From positions 2,976,001 through 3,040,000 of the forward strand of contig NZ_CP165734.1 of the NCBI RefSeq assembly GCF_041200145.1: a DNA stretch of 64,000 nt, given 5' to 3'. The notes under the pieces were generated by a model, which saw only the letters and a program-made list of their open reading frames with translations, did not search any database and was not told the origin of the DNA. This document shows, in pieces, positions 41,311 through 51,046 of the stretch (position 1 is the first letter of the stretch; the number at the start of each line of letters is the position of its first letter). The position numbers were made by a program, and so were the translations under genes. The DNA is from Bradyrhizobium sp. LLZ17 (GTDB lineage Bacteria; Pseudomonadota; Alphaproteobacteria; Rhizobiales; Xanthobacteraceae).

Positions 41311-42150
41311 TCAGTGAATGCCGGTATAAATCTGAAAACAGCCGATCGCGACTTCGATCACGATCAGTATCACCACCGCGATTTCGAGGCGGAGGGAACG
41401 CTGGGTGTCGATGATGTCCGTCAGCGCGTTGGCGGTCGCCGACACTGCCGTGAGCTTGCGCTCGAGCGTGTCGAGGCGCTCCTTCAGCTCGTACTCGTCT
41501 TCGAGACGGGCATAGAGCCGGTCGAGCTCCGGCTTCTCCCAGAGCACGTCGGGCTTCTCGGCGACAGCAACACGGCCAGCAACGCGCTGCTGCACCAGCA
41601 GCGCGTTGCCGATCAGTTGCAGAATGCCCTTGCGCCGGCGCGGCGTGCGGCCGTGCTCGGCGAGCTCGCGCGCAAAAGGCTCGATAACATCGAAGACCGC
41701 GGCGACACGCCGCTCGTCGCGCGCCAGCGACGTGCTCTTGGCAAGAGCGTCCGCAACCAGCAGCAGCCGGTCGTCGGAGAATTTGGCAAGGCAGATCGGC
41801 CCACCCGGCTGGATCGCCTCGGCGCTTTCGTCGCTGCAAAGCTGCGCCTGTGCGGTCTCCTCTTCATAGGGGCTGAACTCGCCGGTGACCCGCGGCTTGA
41901 GGCTGTCGATCAGAACCTTCTCCTCGGAAGGAAGCAGGCCGATCAGCACCACGACGCCGTAACGGAAGATCACGGCCAGGCCGGCATGGATCCGGAAGGC
42001 GGCGGGCGTCGAGGACACCAGCGTGCCGATATCGAGGCCTGATGCATTGATGCGGTCGCCCAGCATCAGGGCGCGGATCCGCAAGGTCGGCGCGGCGTCC
42101 TGCTTCGACGATATTGGCGGAGTGCCAATGGAGAGTTGATCGACATTCAC
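41311..42150 (-). CDS. RMD1 family protein (DUF155)
   Basis: 279 aa from GTG 42150, supported by AAGGAGG 8 bp upstream. It matches the RMD1/YagE-type family: a soluble domain with FRYGVVVLIGLLPSEE near residue 63 and SLARDERRVAAVFD, a helical region LYARLEDEYELKERLDTLER, and one membrane segment at the very C-terminus (LEIAVVILIVIEVAIGCFQI). Relatives in yeast and plants act at mitochondria in translation or division; the bacterial role is unknown. It diverges from the glycosyltransferase gene. Confidence 0.85.
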   Translation of the reverse strand: MNVDQLSIGTPPISSKQDAAPTLRIRALMLGDRINASGLDIGTLVSSTPAAFRIHAGLAVIFRYGVVVLIGLLPSEEKVLIDSLKPRVTGEFSPYEEETAQAQLCSDESAEAIQPGGPICLAKFSDDRLLLVADALAKSTSLARDERRVAAVFDVIEPFARELAEHGRTPRRRKGILQLIGNALLVQQRVAGRVAVAEKPDVLWEKPELDRLYARLEDEYELKERLDTLERKLTAVSATANALTDIIDTQRSLRLEIAVVILIVIEVAIGCFQIYTGIH

Positions 42151-42380
42151 GCGAATATCCTCCTTGCGCGACCCGGCTTTCTACGGAGTCGGCACCGCTG
42201 CCGAAACATTTGGCAATTTTGCCACCCGCGCGCGACACATTTGGCTGCGTTGGACAGACGGGGATTTACCATCGCAAGCCGAAGCGTGCCAAAAAGTTGC
42301 ACTCGGCGACGCCGGGTGTTTATGACACCGTCATAACAGGCTACGCTTCTCCCGAAGTCGCAGACACCGAAGCCCAAATC

Positions 42381-42956
42381 ATGCTGAGCGTCATCATTCC
42401 GACCGACGGCGTCGAGCAGACGGCGGTCGCAAGTCTGGCCGCGCTGGTCCCCGGTGCTGCGGCCGGCGTCGTCCGCGAAGTTCTCCTCGTCGACGGCACC
42501 CGCAACGGCGTCATCGAGCGCGTTGCCGATGTCGCGGGCTGCCGTTTCATCGGCTACGAGGGTTCGTCGCAAGGTGCAGCCCTCGCTGCCGGCGCGCTGC
42601 AGGCCCGTTCGCCCTGGCTGATGTTCCTCCCCGCCGGGGCCGTGCTGGAGACCGGCTGGATCGACGAGACCACCCAATTCATCCAGGCCGTCTCATCGAG
42701 CGGCCGGGATCGTGCGGCCGTGTTCCGCTACGCCCGTTCCCCCTATTCTGATACCGGATACCGTGACGTCCTGCGCTTCGTCCTGCGCAAGCTTGCCGGC
42801 CCGCTGGCCGATCAGGGACTTTTGATCGCGCGTGATCATTACGACCGGATTGGGGGTTATCCGCCCCAAGCCCGCCGTTCCGAAGCGCAGCTGCTGCGGC
42901 GGCTCGGCCGTTCCTCCCGGACGCTGCTGCGGAGCCGGATTGTCATGGTCGGCTGA
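42381..42956 (+). CDS. Short glycosyltransferase family 2-like protein
   Basis: 191 aa from ATG 42381 (MLSVIIPTDGVEQTAVASLA), the usual GT2 beta-strand start. A DG appears at VLLVDGTRNG, QGAALAAGALQARSPWLMFL fits the region leading to the donor-site acidic residues, and GLLIARDHYDRIGGY resembles the acceptor-side segment. At this length it may be a minimal enzyme that acts in the envelope or a degenerate member; a clear DxD is not visible. It lies 65 bp upstream of the MarR-GNAT gene. Confidence 0.7.
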   Translation: MLSVIIPTDGVEQTAVASLAALVPGAAAGVVREVLLVDGTRNGVIERVADVAGCRFIGYEGSSQGAALAAGALQARSPWLMFLPAGAVLETGWIDETTQFIQAVSSSGRDRAAVFRYARSPYSDTGYRDVLRFVLRKLAGPLADQGLLIARDHYDRIGGYPPQARRSEAQLLRRLGRSSRTLLRSRIVMVG

Positions 42957-42966
42957 CACGCATCTA

Positions 42967-43008
42967 ATACTTGCCAAAGTCAAAGAATTGTTTGACGATG
43001 GCAAGTAT
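42967..43008. promoter_or_regulatory. 42-bp palindrome: probable operator of the MarR-GNAT gene
   Basis: Outer arms ATACTTGCCA (42967-42976) and TGGCAAGTAT (42999-43008) are perfect inverted repeats. Inner arms TCAAA (42980-42984) and TTTGA (42991-42995) share the same centre, around AATT. 18 of 21 base pairs match. It ends 14 bp before ATG 43022. It also overlaps the ATG at 42998, which argues against that codon as the start. Confidence 0.7.
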
Positions 43009-43021
43009 CGAGGTGCGTCAA

Positions 43022-43950
43022 ATGACAATCAACGGTACCGAGGATGCCATCGCAGCGGTTCGCGCCTTCAACCGCTTCTACACCCGCAAGCTGGGTGTGC
43101 TCGACCAGCATCTGGGAAAAAGCCCGTTTTCGCTCAGCGAGGCGCGCGTCCTCTATGAGCTCGCGCATCGCGACGACCTTGCGGCAAAGGAGATCGGGAC
43201 CGAGCTTGGCCTCGATCCCGGCTATCTCAGCCGCATCGTCCAAAGCTTCGACGAAAAAGGCTTGATTACGCGAAAGCCCCTGCCCGCAGATCGCAGGCAA
43301 TACCAGCTCTGCCTCACTGCGAAGGGCCGTCAAACTTTCGCAAAGCTGAACCTCGGCTCGCAAAACGAGGTCGCCGCCATGCTGGCTCCCCTGGCGGCTG
43401 ACGATGCAAAGCGGCTCACGCAGGCCATGGCGACCATCGAGGCTGTGCTGGAGCAACGTCGAAGCCAGCCCACGGCTTTCGTGCTGCGCAGCCATCGGGT
43501 CGGTGACATGGGCTGGGTCATCTCGCGACAGGCCGCCGCCTACGCGGCCGACTACAACTGGGATATCAGCTACGAGGCGCTGGTCGCCGAGATCTGCGCA
43601 CAGTTCATCAAGAGCTATGACGCCGCGCGCGAGCACTGCTGGATCGCGGAAGTGGCTGGCGAGCCGGTCGGCTCGATCTTCTTGGTGAAGGCCACGGACG
43701 AGATCGCGAAGCTGCGCCTGTTGCAGGTGGAGAAGAAAGCGCGGGGACTGGGTGTCGGCCGCGCACTGGTCGAGCAATGCCTCCAGGGCGCGCGCGGAGA
43801 GGCTACAGCAAAATGACGTTGTGGACCCAGAGCATCCTGGTCGCCGCGCGCGGCATTTATCGGAGCGCAGGATTCAAGCTGGTCGCGACCGAGCCGCATC
43901 ACAGCTTCGGCCAGGATCTGATTGGGGAAACCTGGGAGCGGGATCTCTGA
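43022..43950 (+). CDS. MarR-type HTH / GNAT acetyltransferase fusion, frameshifted near 3' end
   Basis: A bifunctional protein: N-terminal MarR winged helix (ARVLYELAHRDDLAAKEIGTEL, DPGYLSRIVQSFDEKGLI, PLPADRRQYQL) and a C-terminal GNAT domain (WIAEVAGEPVGSIFLV, LLQVEKKARGLGVGRALVEQ as the acetyl-CoA loop). ATG 43022 is chosen for GAGG upstream and because earlier starts lie in the operator. The frame stops at 43816, inside the GNAT fold. One base gained within 43789-43800 continues as GYSKMTLWTQSILVAARGIY to ERDL and a stop at 43950, the expected GNAT end. Confidence 0.85.
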
Positions 43951-43980
43951 TGCTGCAGCAGCGGGCGCGATGCGCATGAA

Positions 43981-44165
43981 TGTGCCCTCGCCCCTTGTGG
44001 GAGAGGCAGCGACGCTGGCAGACGCGAGCTCGCTTGGGTGAGGGGTTTGTCTCCGCGAACGACTCTTTTGCAATGGTGCGTGCGGATAGATACCCCTCAT
44101 CCGGCGCTTCGCGCCACCTTATCCGCCTTCGCCAAGGCTTCGGCGGACATGAGGAGAGAAGGGAA
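43981..44165. repeat. Intergenic repeat (CCCTCGCCCCTTGTGGGAGAGG family), long copy
   Basis: Starts TGTGCCCTCGCCCCTTGTGG, carries GGGTGAGGGGTTTGTCTCCGCGAA in the middle (as GGGTGAGGGG and TCTCCGCGAA), and CCGGCGCTTCGCGCCACCTT towards the end. The same order occurs at 51047-51208. In this copy the right end is interrupted by GCCTTCGCCAAGGCTTCGGC. Confidence 0.85.
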
Positions 44166-44179
44166 GAAAGCGTCCGCCG

Positions 44180-44743
44180 CTACAGCGTCGCGCCTTGGGC
44201 CTTTGGCCTGCGCAAATGTTCGTCCAGCCGCGGCATGATCTCGACGAAATTGCAGGGGCGCGTGCGGTAGTCGAGTTGGGGTTTGAGGATGCCGTCCCAG
44301 CCGTCGCGGCAGGCGCCGGGAGAACCAGGGAGGCAGAAGATGTAGGTCGCGCCCGCGACGCCCGCGGTGGCGCGGCTCTGGATTGTCGACGTGCCGATCT
44401 TGGCGTGGCTCAGCATGTGGAACGCGATCGAAAAACCGTCCATGCGCTTCTCGAACAGCGGCTCGATCGCCTCCGGCGTGACGTCGCGCCCGGTGAAACC
44501 GGTGCCGCCGGTGGTGATGACGACGTCGACGCTGGTATCCGCAACCCAGCGGCGAATCACCGCGCGGATCGCCTCGACATCGTCGGTGACGATCTCCCGC
44601 GCGGCGAGATGATGGCCCGCTGCGGTCAGGCGATCCGCGAGCGTCTGGCCGGACTTGTCGTCGGCGAGCGCGCGCGTGTCGGAGACCGTCAGCACGGCGA
44701 TGTTGAGCGGGATGAACTGTTTTGTTTCGTCGATGGAGGCCAC
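44180..44743 (-). CDS. moaB: Molybdenum cofactor biosynthesis protein B
   Basis: 187 aa if started at GTG 44743, which has AGGAG 8 bp upstream; the GTG at 44752 overlaps that ribosome site. MoaB/MogA-fold protein acting in molybdopterin adenylylation or binding. Seen: LNIAVLTVSDTR, DVVITTGGTGFTGRDVTPEA with the MPT-binding TTGGTG, and FCLPGSPGACRDGWDGIL. It is monocistronic in this window. Confidence 0.95.
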   Translation of the reverse strand: MASIDETKQFIPLNIAVLTVSDTRALADDKSGQTLADRLTAAGHHLAAREIVTDDVEAIRAVIRRWVADTSVDVVITTGGTGFTGRDVTPEAIEPLFEKRMDGFSIAFHMLSHAKIGTSTIQSRATAGVAGATYIFCLPGSPGACRDGWDGILKPQLDYRTRPCNFVEIMPRLDEHLRRPKAQGATL

Positions 44744-44824
44744 GGGCTTCACTCCTGCTTCACAACCACCGCCGCCATCCTTCGAGGCTCGCCGAAGAGG
44801 TGAGCACCTCAGGATGACGGATAA

Positions 44825-45757
44825 CTACAACGACCCGCTGCCGAACGTGTTGCAGGCGTCCACCGTGCCGCGCTGGTAGCCGGTCATGAACCAGCGCTTG
44901 CGCTGCTCGGCTGAACCGTGGGTGAAGGAATCCGGCACCACGCGCCCGGTGGCCTGGCGCTGCAGCGTGTCGTCGCCGATCGCGCTTGCCGTGGTCAGGG
45001 CCGCGTCGATGTCGCCGGCCTCGAGGAAGCCCGGCCGCTTCTTCTCCTCGCGGTTGACCCAGACGCCCGACAGGCAGTCGGCCTGGAGCTCCACCTTCAC
45101 CTGCAATGCATTGGACTCGGCCTTGCTGCCGGCCTGCTGCTGCAGCCGCGTCACGCGCGGAATGATGCCGAGCAGGTTCTGAATGTGATGGCCCGCCTCA
45201 TGCGCGATGATGTAGGCCGCGGTGAACTTGCAGGCATTGCCGGAGCAGCCGTGGAAGCGCGTCTCGACCTCGCGGAAGAAGCCGGTATCGAGGAAGATGG
45301 TGCGGTCCGGCGGGCAGTAGAACGGGCCCATCGCCGACTGCGCCATGCCGCAGCGGCCGCCATTGGTGGCGTTGCGGAACAGCACGATCTTAGGGCCGGT
45401 GTAGGACTGGCCGCTGGCCTTGAATATCTCGCTCCAGCGATCGTCGATCTCGCCGAGCACGCCGGAGATCATGCTGCCCATCTCGTCCGTCGGCGCGCCG
45501 CGCTTGGCGGTCGAGGACTGGCGATCGGTCTGGTAGCTCGGTGCCTGGCCGCCGCCGGTGAGGATCTCGGCGCCGCCGATCAGGATGCGCGGATCGATGC
45601 CGAACGCGTAGCCGATCAGGCCGAGCACGATGACGGTCCCGATGCCGAGCCCGCCGCCGCCCATCGGAAGGCCGAACCCGCCGCCTCCACCGCCGCCGCC
45701 ATCATCGCCGCGACGATCTTCAACGTCGTCGCTGCGGCGGAAATCATCATATCGCAT
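44825..45757 (-). CDS. Neutral zinc metallopeptidase (YpfJ family)
   Basis: 310 aa. N-terminal cytoplasmic tail that is acidic then very Gly-rich (eight Gly in a row), one membrane helix (IGTVIVLGLIGYAFGI), then a periplasmic domain with the zinc motif IIAHEAGHHIQNLLGI (HExxH). Downstream comes ELQADCLSGVW with the third ligand candidate. The C-terminus FTHGSAEQRKRWFMTGYQRG is typical of the family. Physiological substrate unknown. Confidence 0.92.
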   Translation of the reverse strand: MRYDDFRRSDDVEDRRGDDGGGGGGGGFGLPMGGGGLGIGTVIVLGLIGYAFGIDPRILIGGAEILTGGGQAPSYQTDRQSSTAKRGAPTDEMGSMISGVLGEIDDRWSEIFKASGQSYTGPKIVLFRNATNGGRCGMAQSAMGPFYCPPDRTIFLDTGFFREVETRFHGCSGNACKFTAAYIIAHEAGHHIQNLLGIIPRVTRLQQQAGSKAESNALQVKVELQADCLSGVWVNREEKKRPGFLEAGDIDAALTTASAIGDDTLQRQATGRVVPDSFTHGSAEQRKRWFMTGYQRGTVDACNTFGSGSL

Positions 45758-45899
45758 GGCGGGCTTCCCTCAATCCTTGTGGCATCATCTGGGCACAAGT
45801 GCGCCAAAGCTCAACGCGCCACACATGTAAAATTTCCGTTGCATCCATCAATATCGCGCTCGGCAAAAGTTGCCTAGTGCGACAGCGTGCCGGTGCCAG

Positions 45900-45936
45900 C
45901 AATATTTTCCGAGGGTCGTGCAATTTTTTCCGAGGG
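45900..45936. repeat. Two 16-bp direct repeats at a 21-bp period upstream of ccrM
   Basis: CAATATTTTCCGAGGG (45900-45915) and CAATTTTTTCCGAGGG (45921-45936) differ at one base and are spaced by exactly 21 bp, two helical turns. They lie about 230 bp before ccrM and 143 bp from the start of the divergent peptidase gene. Confidence 0.65.
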
Positions 45937-46070
45937 AAATTGGAGTCCTTTTCGGGATCGAGATGCTCCCGCAACGCGAAGAAATCAGAAATACACTGCA
46001 AAACACGGCGAATGCGCGCGACGAACCGGGCGCAACGCGCGATGCGATGCCTGCTCACAAAACCAGCGGA

Positions 46071-46086
46071 TTAAGTCGATTTTTAC
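46071..46086 (+). promoter_or_regulatory. Candidate CtrA box upstream of ccrM
   Basis: TTAA-N7-TTTAC, one mismatch from the CtrA consensus TTAA-N7-TTAAC, 82 bp before the ccrM start. In Caulobacter ccrM is a CtrA target, so the context is right. Confidence 0.45.
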
Positions 46087-46148
46087 TTTGACGCTTCAAT
46101 GTAACGGCCAGTCGGTTGTTTGGTCCCGCGTCGCCGACAGCGTCGCCT

Positions 46149-47298
<1,150 letters not shown>

Positions 47299-47310
47299 GT
47301 CCCGTCCACC

Positions 47311-47349
47311 GTCATTCCGGGCTCGCGCTAACGCCCGCCCCGGAATGAC
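47311..47349. repeat. Short GTCATTCCGGG hairpin, copy 2
   Basis: GTCATTCCGGG against CCCCGGAATGAC (about 39 bp). Minimal form of the 16628 family, placed after the ccrM stop; it could act as a transcript-end hairpin. Confidence 0.7.
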
Positions 47350-47419
47350 GACTTCTTGAACGCCGCACCCGCTGAAACTGCGATAGCATCATCACTCCCG
47401 CCCCGACCCGGCCGGTCCG

Positions 47420-47746
47420 ATGCGACGACAGTCCGAGACATTGCTGCTGGTGCCGCTGCTGCCGATCTTCCTGGTCGGCATGTTTCCGATGTTCCTGATC
47501 GGGCTGCTGGGATTTTTCGGGCTCGCCCTGTTCGGTGTGCTCGTGGTCTGCGTCGGGCTCGCCAGCAGCAACGAGGCCCACAACAGCTTCAATCACGAGG
47601 TCATCGTTCACGGCTATGCGCGGGGGTCGGAGCGCGCCACCCAGGCGTCAAACGTGCACGCGGCGACGCGACTGGCGTTGCGGCTCGAGGCCGTGGGCGC
47701 GGCCATGGTCATTACGGCGGCAATCGGCCTCTGTTACGCCGGCTGA
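47420..47746 (+). CDS. Hypothetical membrane protein
   Basis: 108 aa starting MRRQSETLLLVPLLPIFLVG. Two hydrophobic stretches form a hairpin in residues ~8-50 and one lies at the C-terminus (AVGAAMVITAAIGLCYAG), with a polar region between (SSNEAHNSFNHEVIVHGYAR). Family not recognised. It lies in front of the GST gene on the same strand. Confidence 0.6.
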   Translation: MRRQSETLLLVPLLPIFLVGMFPMFLIGLLGFFGLALFGVLVVCVGLASSNEAHNSFNHEVIVHGYARGSERATQASNVHAATRLALRLEAVGAAMVITAAIGLCYAG

Positions 47747-47872
47747 TCTGCACGACGCGCAGATGCCGCACGGCAAACTCGCCGCTTGTGCTTTCGGACA
47801 AGGTTCAGCAAGACAAGGCCGCCCGCGGCACGACGCTGCATTGTTCTGCAAAAACGCAATCGGGGAGACAAC

Positions 47873-48557
47873 ATGCTCAAATTCTATTTCAACGGATCGC
47901 CGAACCCGACCAAGGTCGCGCTTTATCTCGAAGAGGCTGGCCTGCCCTTCGAGCCCGTGAAGATCGACACCCGCAAGGGCGAGCAGTTCACGCCGGACTA
48001 TTTGAAGATCAATCCGAACGGCAAGGTGCCGGCGATCGACGACGCGGGCACGATCGTTTTCGACAGCAACGCCATCTTGCTCTATCTCGCCGAGAAGACC
48101 GGAAAATTCCTGCCCGCGGCCAGCGCGCGGCGAGACCCTGTCCTGGCTGATGTTCATCGCCACCGGCGTGGGGCCGTATTCCGGTCAGGCCGTGCACTTC
48201 AAGCATTTTGCGCCGAAGGACCAGAACCACGACTACGCCCATAACCGCTACCAGTACGAGACCGATCGCCACTACAATATCCTCGACGCTCACCTCACAG
48301 GTCACCGCTATATGGTGGGCGACAGCTATTCGATCGTCGATATGGCGCTGTGGGGCTGGGCGCGGATGGTGCCGTTCAAGCTCGGCGACGACGCCTTTGC
48401 GCGATACCCGAACGTCAAGCGGCTGGTGGACGAAATCTCGGCACGTCCCGCGGCCGCGCGCGCGCTCGCGCTGAAGGACAAGTTCACCTTCAAGGCCGAG
48501 ATGGACGATGAGGCCCGCGGCAACATGTTCAAGCACATGACCACGAAGGTCGCCTGA
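47873..48557 (+). CDS. Glutathione S-transferase, frameshifted
   Basis: N-terminal thioredoxin-like domain from ATG 47873 (GGGGAGA upstream): MLKFYFNGSPNPTKVALYLE, then NGKVPAIDD and FDSNAILLYLAEK. The helical C-terminal domain continues in another frame from about 48131 (LMFIATGVGPYSGQAVHF to KHMTTKVA, stop 48557), with the N-capping motif SYSIVDMALWGW. The switch point is the GC run AGCGCGCGGCGAGA at 48122-48135: two bases lost or one gained would give RGETLSWLMF. With the correction it is a normal ~228-aa GST. Confidence 0.82.
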
Positions 48558-48598
48558 TCGCGTCTTGCTGTCATGAAAGGTCCGCGCGTCATTGCGCG

Positions 48599-48778
48599 TG
48601 GATCGCGGCGCTGTCGCGGCAATTCGGGCTGGTCACCGTGACGCCGCCGCTCGATCCCGGCATCGACGAGCAGTTCATGTTCCATCCGACGCGGGCGCAG
48701 ATGGACCAGGGCTCAATCTGGCTGCGGCGGCTGATGCTGGAGACGGAACGGGAGCTGGAGAAACGGAAGACTGGATAG
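48599..48778 (+). pseudogene. 3' remnant of a LysR-type regulator gene
   Basis: 59 codons open to TAG 48778, with no start, reading WIAALSRQFGLVTVTPPLD, then the terminal helix WLRRLMLETERELEKRK. This resembles the end of a LysR substrate-binding domain. Its left edge follows GTCATTGCGCG, part of the short intergenic repeat family, so the 5' part seems lost at a repeat junction just after the GST gene. Family call is by eye. Confidence 0.5.
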
Positions 48779-48800
48779 GGTGCAGCTTCAGCAAATACGG

Positions 48801-48959
48801 TGTCGTCCCGGACAAGCGCGCCTCAAGCGCGCGACGATCCGGGACCCATAGCCACAGGAAGTAGTGGTTAGGGGGACTCGGAGTTGCCGCCATCGCGCCA
48901 CAACCGCTCCCTGTGGTTATGGGTCCCGGGTCTGCGCTTACGCTTGCCCGGGACGACAC
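48801..48959. repeat. Intergenic palindromic repeat (TGTCGTCCCGGAC family)
   Basis: Outer arms TGTCGTCCCGG and CCGGGACGACA; inner arms GGGACCCATAGCCACAGG and CCTGTGGTTATGGGTCCC. A 159-bp nested palindrome between two genes, the only full copy of this type in the window. Confidence 0.85.
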
Positions 48960-48967
48960 CGGGGTTG

Positions 48968-49588
48968 TTACCCCTTCTGCGCGTCCATCACCTTGCGCAC
49001 GGCCGGGCGGTCGGACATCCGCTTGAAGTGGTCGGCGATCTTCGGCGTGGCGTTGATGTCGACGCTGTCGCCGTCGAGCCAGGTTGACAATGTGTAGAGA
49101 TAGGGATCGCAGATCGTGAACTGGTCGCCCATCACCCACGGCCCTTTGAACATCCTCTGCTCGATCAGGGAAAAGCAGGCGCCCATGGTCTTCGGGACCA
49201 TCGCCTTCATGTCGGCGAACGAGCTCTCTTGCGTCGCCCAACGCGCACCGCGCATCTTGTGGGCATGGTTGATGTGCACGGTCGAGCAGAGATAGGAGTT
49301 GAACGACTGGACCTGGGCGAAATCGAAGGCATCGTCGAGCGGCGCGAGTTTCGCGTTGGGGAAGGTCTGCGCGAGATAGGCCAGCATCGCCGGCGTCTCG
49401 GTGAGGACGCCACGATCGGTCACCAGGGCGGGGACGCGGCCCTTCGGATTGATCGCGAGATAGGCCGGGCTGTTCTGCTGGTTGTCCTTGAAGCTCAACC
49501 GTTCCGCCGCGTAGTCGGCGCCGGCCTCTTCGAGGGTGATGTAGGTGGCGAGCGCGCAGGTGCCGGTGGCGTAGTACAGCTTGAACAT
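48968..49588 (-). CDS. Glutathione S-transferase family protein
   Basis: 206 aa from ATG 49588 (MFKLYYATGTCALATYITLE); ATG 49600 adds four residues. The N-terminal domain has the beta/GST-like Ser/Cys region ATGTCALA, the cis-Pro segment KGRVPALV and the glutathione-binding LTETPAMLAYLA. The C-terminal helices include the N-cap DQFTICDPYLYTLSTWL. Intact, unlike the neighbouring frameshifted GST, with which it shares only family-level similarity. It diverges from the monooxygenase gene. Confidence 0.88.
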   Translation of the reverse strand: MFKLYYATGTCALATYITLEEAGADYAAERLSFKDNQQNSPAYLAINPKGRVPALVTDRGVLTETPAMLAYLAQTFPNAKLAPLDDAFDFAQVQSFNSYLCSTVHINHAHKMRGARWATQESSFADMKAMVPKTMGACFSLIEQRMFKGPWVMGDQFTICDPYLYTLSTWLDGDSVDINATPKIADHFKRMSDRPAVRKVMDAQKG

Positions 49589-49715
49589 GTCGGACCTCAT
49601 GGGAAAGCAGAAAATTAGCGGCGGCCGGCCCCCTGGTCCATAGTACCACATCCTCTTCGCAGTTGCCCACCGGCGCCCGCTCGTGCCAAGACGCCCGCAA
49701 TCGGAGGGGCTTTTC

Positions 49716-50996
49716 ATGACCGTACTCATCGCCGGTGGCGGCATCGGCGGGCTGACGCTTGCGCTCAGCCTGCGCGGAATCGGTGTTCCCGTGAAAGTGT
49801 TCGAGAGCGTCGCGGAGCTGAAGCCGCTCGGCGTCGGCATCAACGTGCTGCCGCATGCGGTGCGCGAGCTGATCGAGCTTGGCCTCATGGACAAGCTCGA
49901 CGCGAGCGGCGTGCGCACGCGCGAGCTCGCCTATTTCTCCAAGCACGGCAAGCCGATCTGGAGCGAGCCGCGCGGGCTCGAGGCCGGTTACAAATGGCCG
50001 CAATTCTCGATCCATCGCGGCACGCTCCAGCAGCTGCTGCTCGACACCGCGGTCGAACGGCTCGGCCGCGAGAATATCCTGACCAGCCATCATCTGACCG
50101 GCTGGACCGAGACCGCCGACGGCGTGCGCGCCGACTTCGTCGACAAGGCGACCGGCAAGCCGGCGGGCACTTACGACGGAACACTGCTGATCGCCGCCGA
50201 CGGCATCCATTCCGCCGCGCGAGAGAAGCTCTATCCGCAGGAGGGGCCGCCGATCTGGAATGGCCGCATCCTGTGGCGCGGTGTCACACCGTCAAAATCC
50301 TTCCTCACCGGCCGCACCATGATCATGGCCGGCCATGAGATCCTGAAATTCGTCTGCTACCCGATCTCGAAACAGCCAGACGTGGCCGGCAACCACCTGA
50401 TCAACTGGGTCGCCGAGCGCCACATGCCGCCGACCTACCAGTGGCGCCGCGAGGACTACAATCGGACGGCGCGGCTGGAAGAATTCCTGCCCTGGTTCGA
50501 GAGCTGGCAGTTCGACTGGCTCGACGTGCCCGGCCTGATCAAGGCCTGCCCGCACGCTTATGAATATCCGCTGGTCGACCGCGATCCGGTGTCGCAATGG
50601 ACCTTCGGCCGCGTCACGCTGATGGGCGATGCCGCGCATCCGATGTACCCGATCGGCTCGAACGGCGCCTCGCAGGCGATCCTCGATGCCCGTACCATCA
50701 CCCGCGAGATCCTGGCGCATGGCCCGACGCAAGCGGCGCTGCTCGCCTACGAGACCGAGCGGAGGCCTGCGACCACCGACCTCGTCCTGCTCAACCGCAA
50801 GAACGGCCCCGAGCAGGTGATGCAGCTCGTCGAAGAGCGCGCGCCCGACGGCTACACGGTCGTCACCGACGTGCTGTCGCAGCAGGAGCTCGAGGATGTC
50901 GCCGCGAACTACAAGCGCGTCGCGGGTTTCCAGGTCGAGGCGCTGAACGCGAAACCGCCGATCGTGAGCGGGGGCGCGAAGCGGGTGGGGGGCTGA
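49716..50996 (+). CDS. FAD-dependent aromatic-ring hydroxylase-type monooxygenase
   Basis: 426 aa from ATG 49716, with GGAGGGG upstream. FAD Rossmann motif VLIAGGGIGGLTLALSLRG is at residues 3-21. The central DG motif is LLIAADGIHSAAR and the second FAD motif is VTLMGDAAHPMYPIGSNGAS. This is the group A flavin hydroxylase layout (salicylate or 3-hydroxybenzoate hydroxylase-like). The substrate is unknown; no ring-cleavage genes are adjacent, only GST genes. Confidence 0.9.
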   Translation: MTVLIAGGGIGGLTLALSLRGIGVPVKVFESVAELKPLGVGINVLPHAVRELIELGLMDKLDASGVRTRELAYFSKHGKPIWSEPRGLEAGYKWPQFSIHRGTLQQLLLDTAVERLGRENILTSHHLTGWTETADGVRADFVDKATGKPAGTYDGTLLIAADGIHSAAREKLYPQEGPPIWNGRILWRGVTPSKSFLTGRTMIMAGHEILKFVCYPISKQPDVAGNHLINWVAERHMPPTYQWRREDYNRTARLEEFLPWFESWQFDWLDVPGLIKACPHAYEYPLVDRDPVSQWTFGRVTLMGDAAHPMYPIGSNGASQAILDARTITREILAHGPTQAALLAYETERRPATTDLVLLNRKNGPEQVMQLVEERAPDGYTVVTDVLSQQELEDVAANYKRVAGFQVEALNAKPPIVSGGAKRVGG

Positions 50997-51046
50997 GTTC
51001 GGCTCAATAGCCGTAACGCTCTCGCACGAAGCGAGATGCACGTTGA

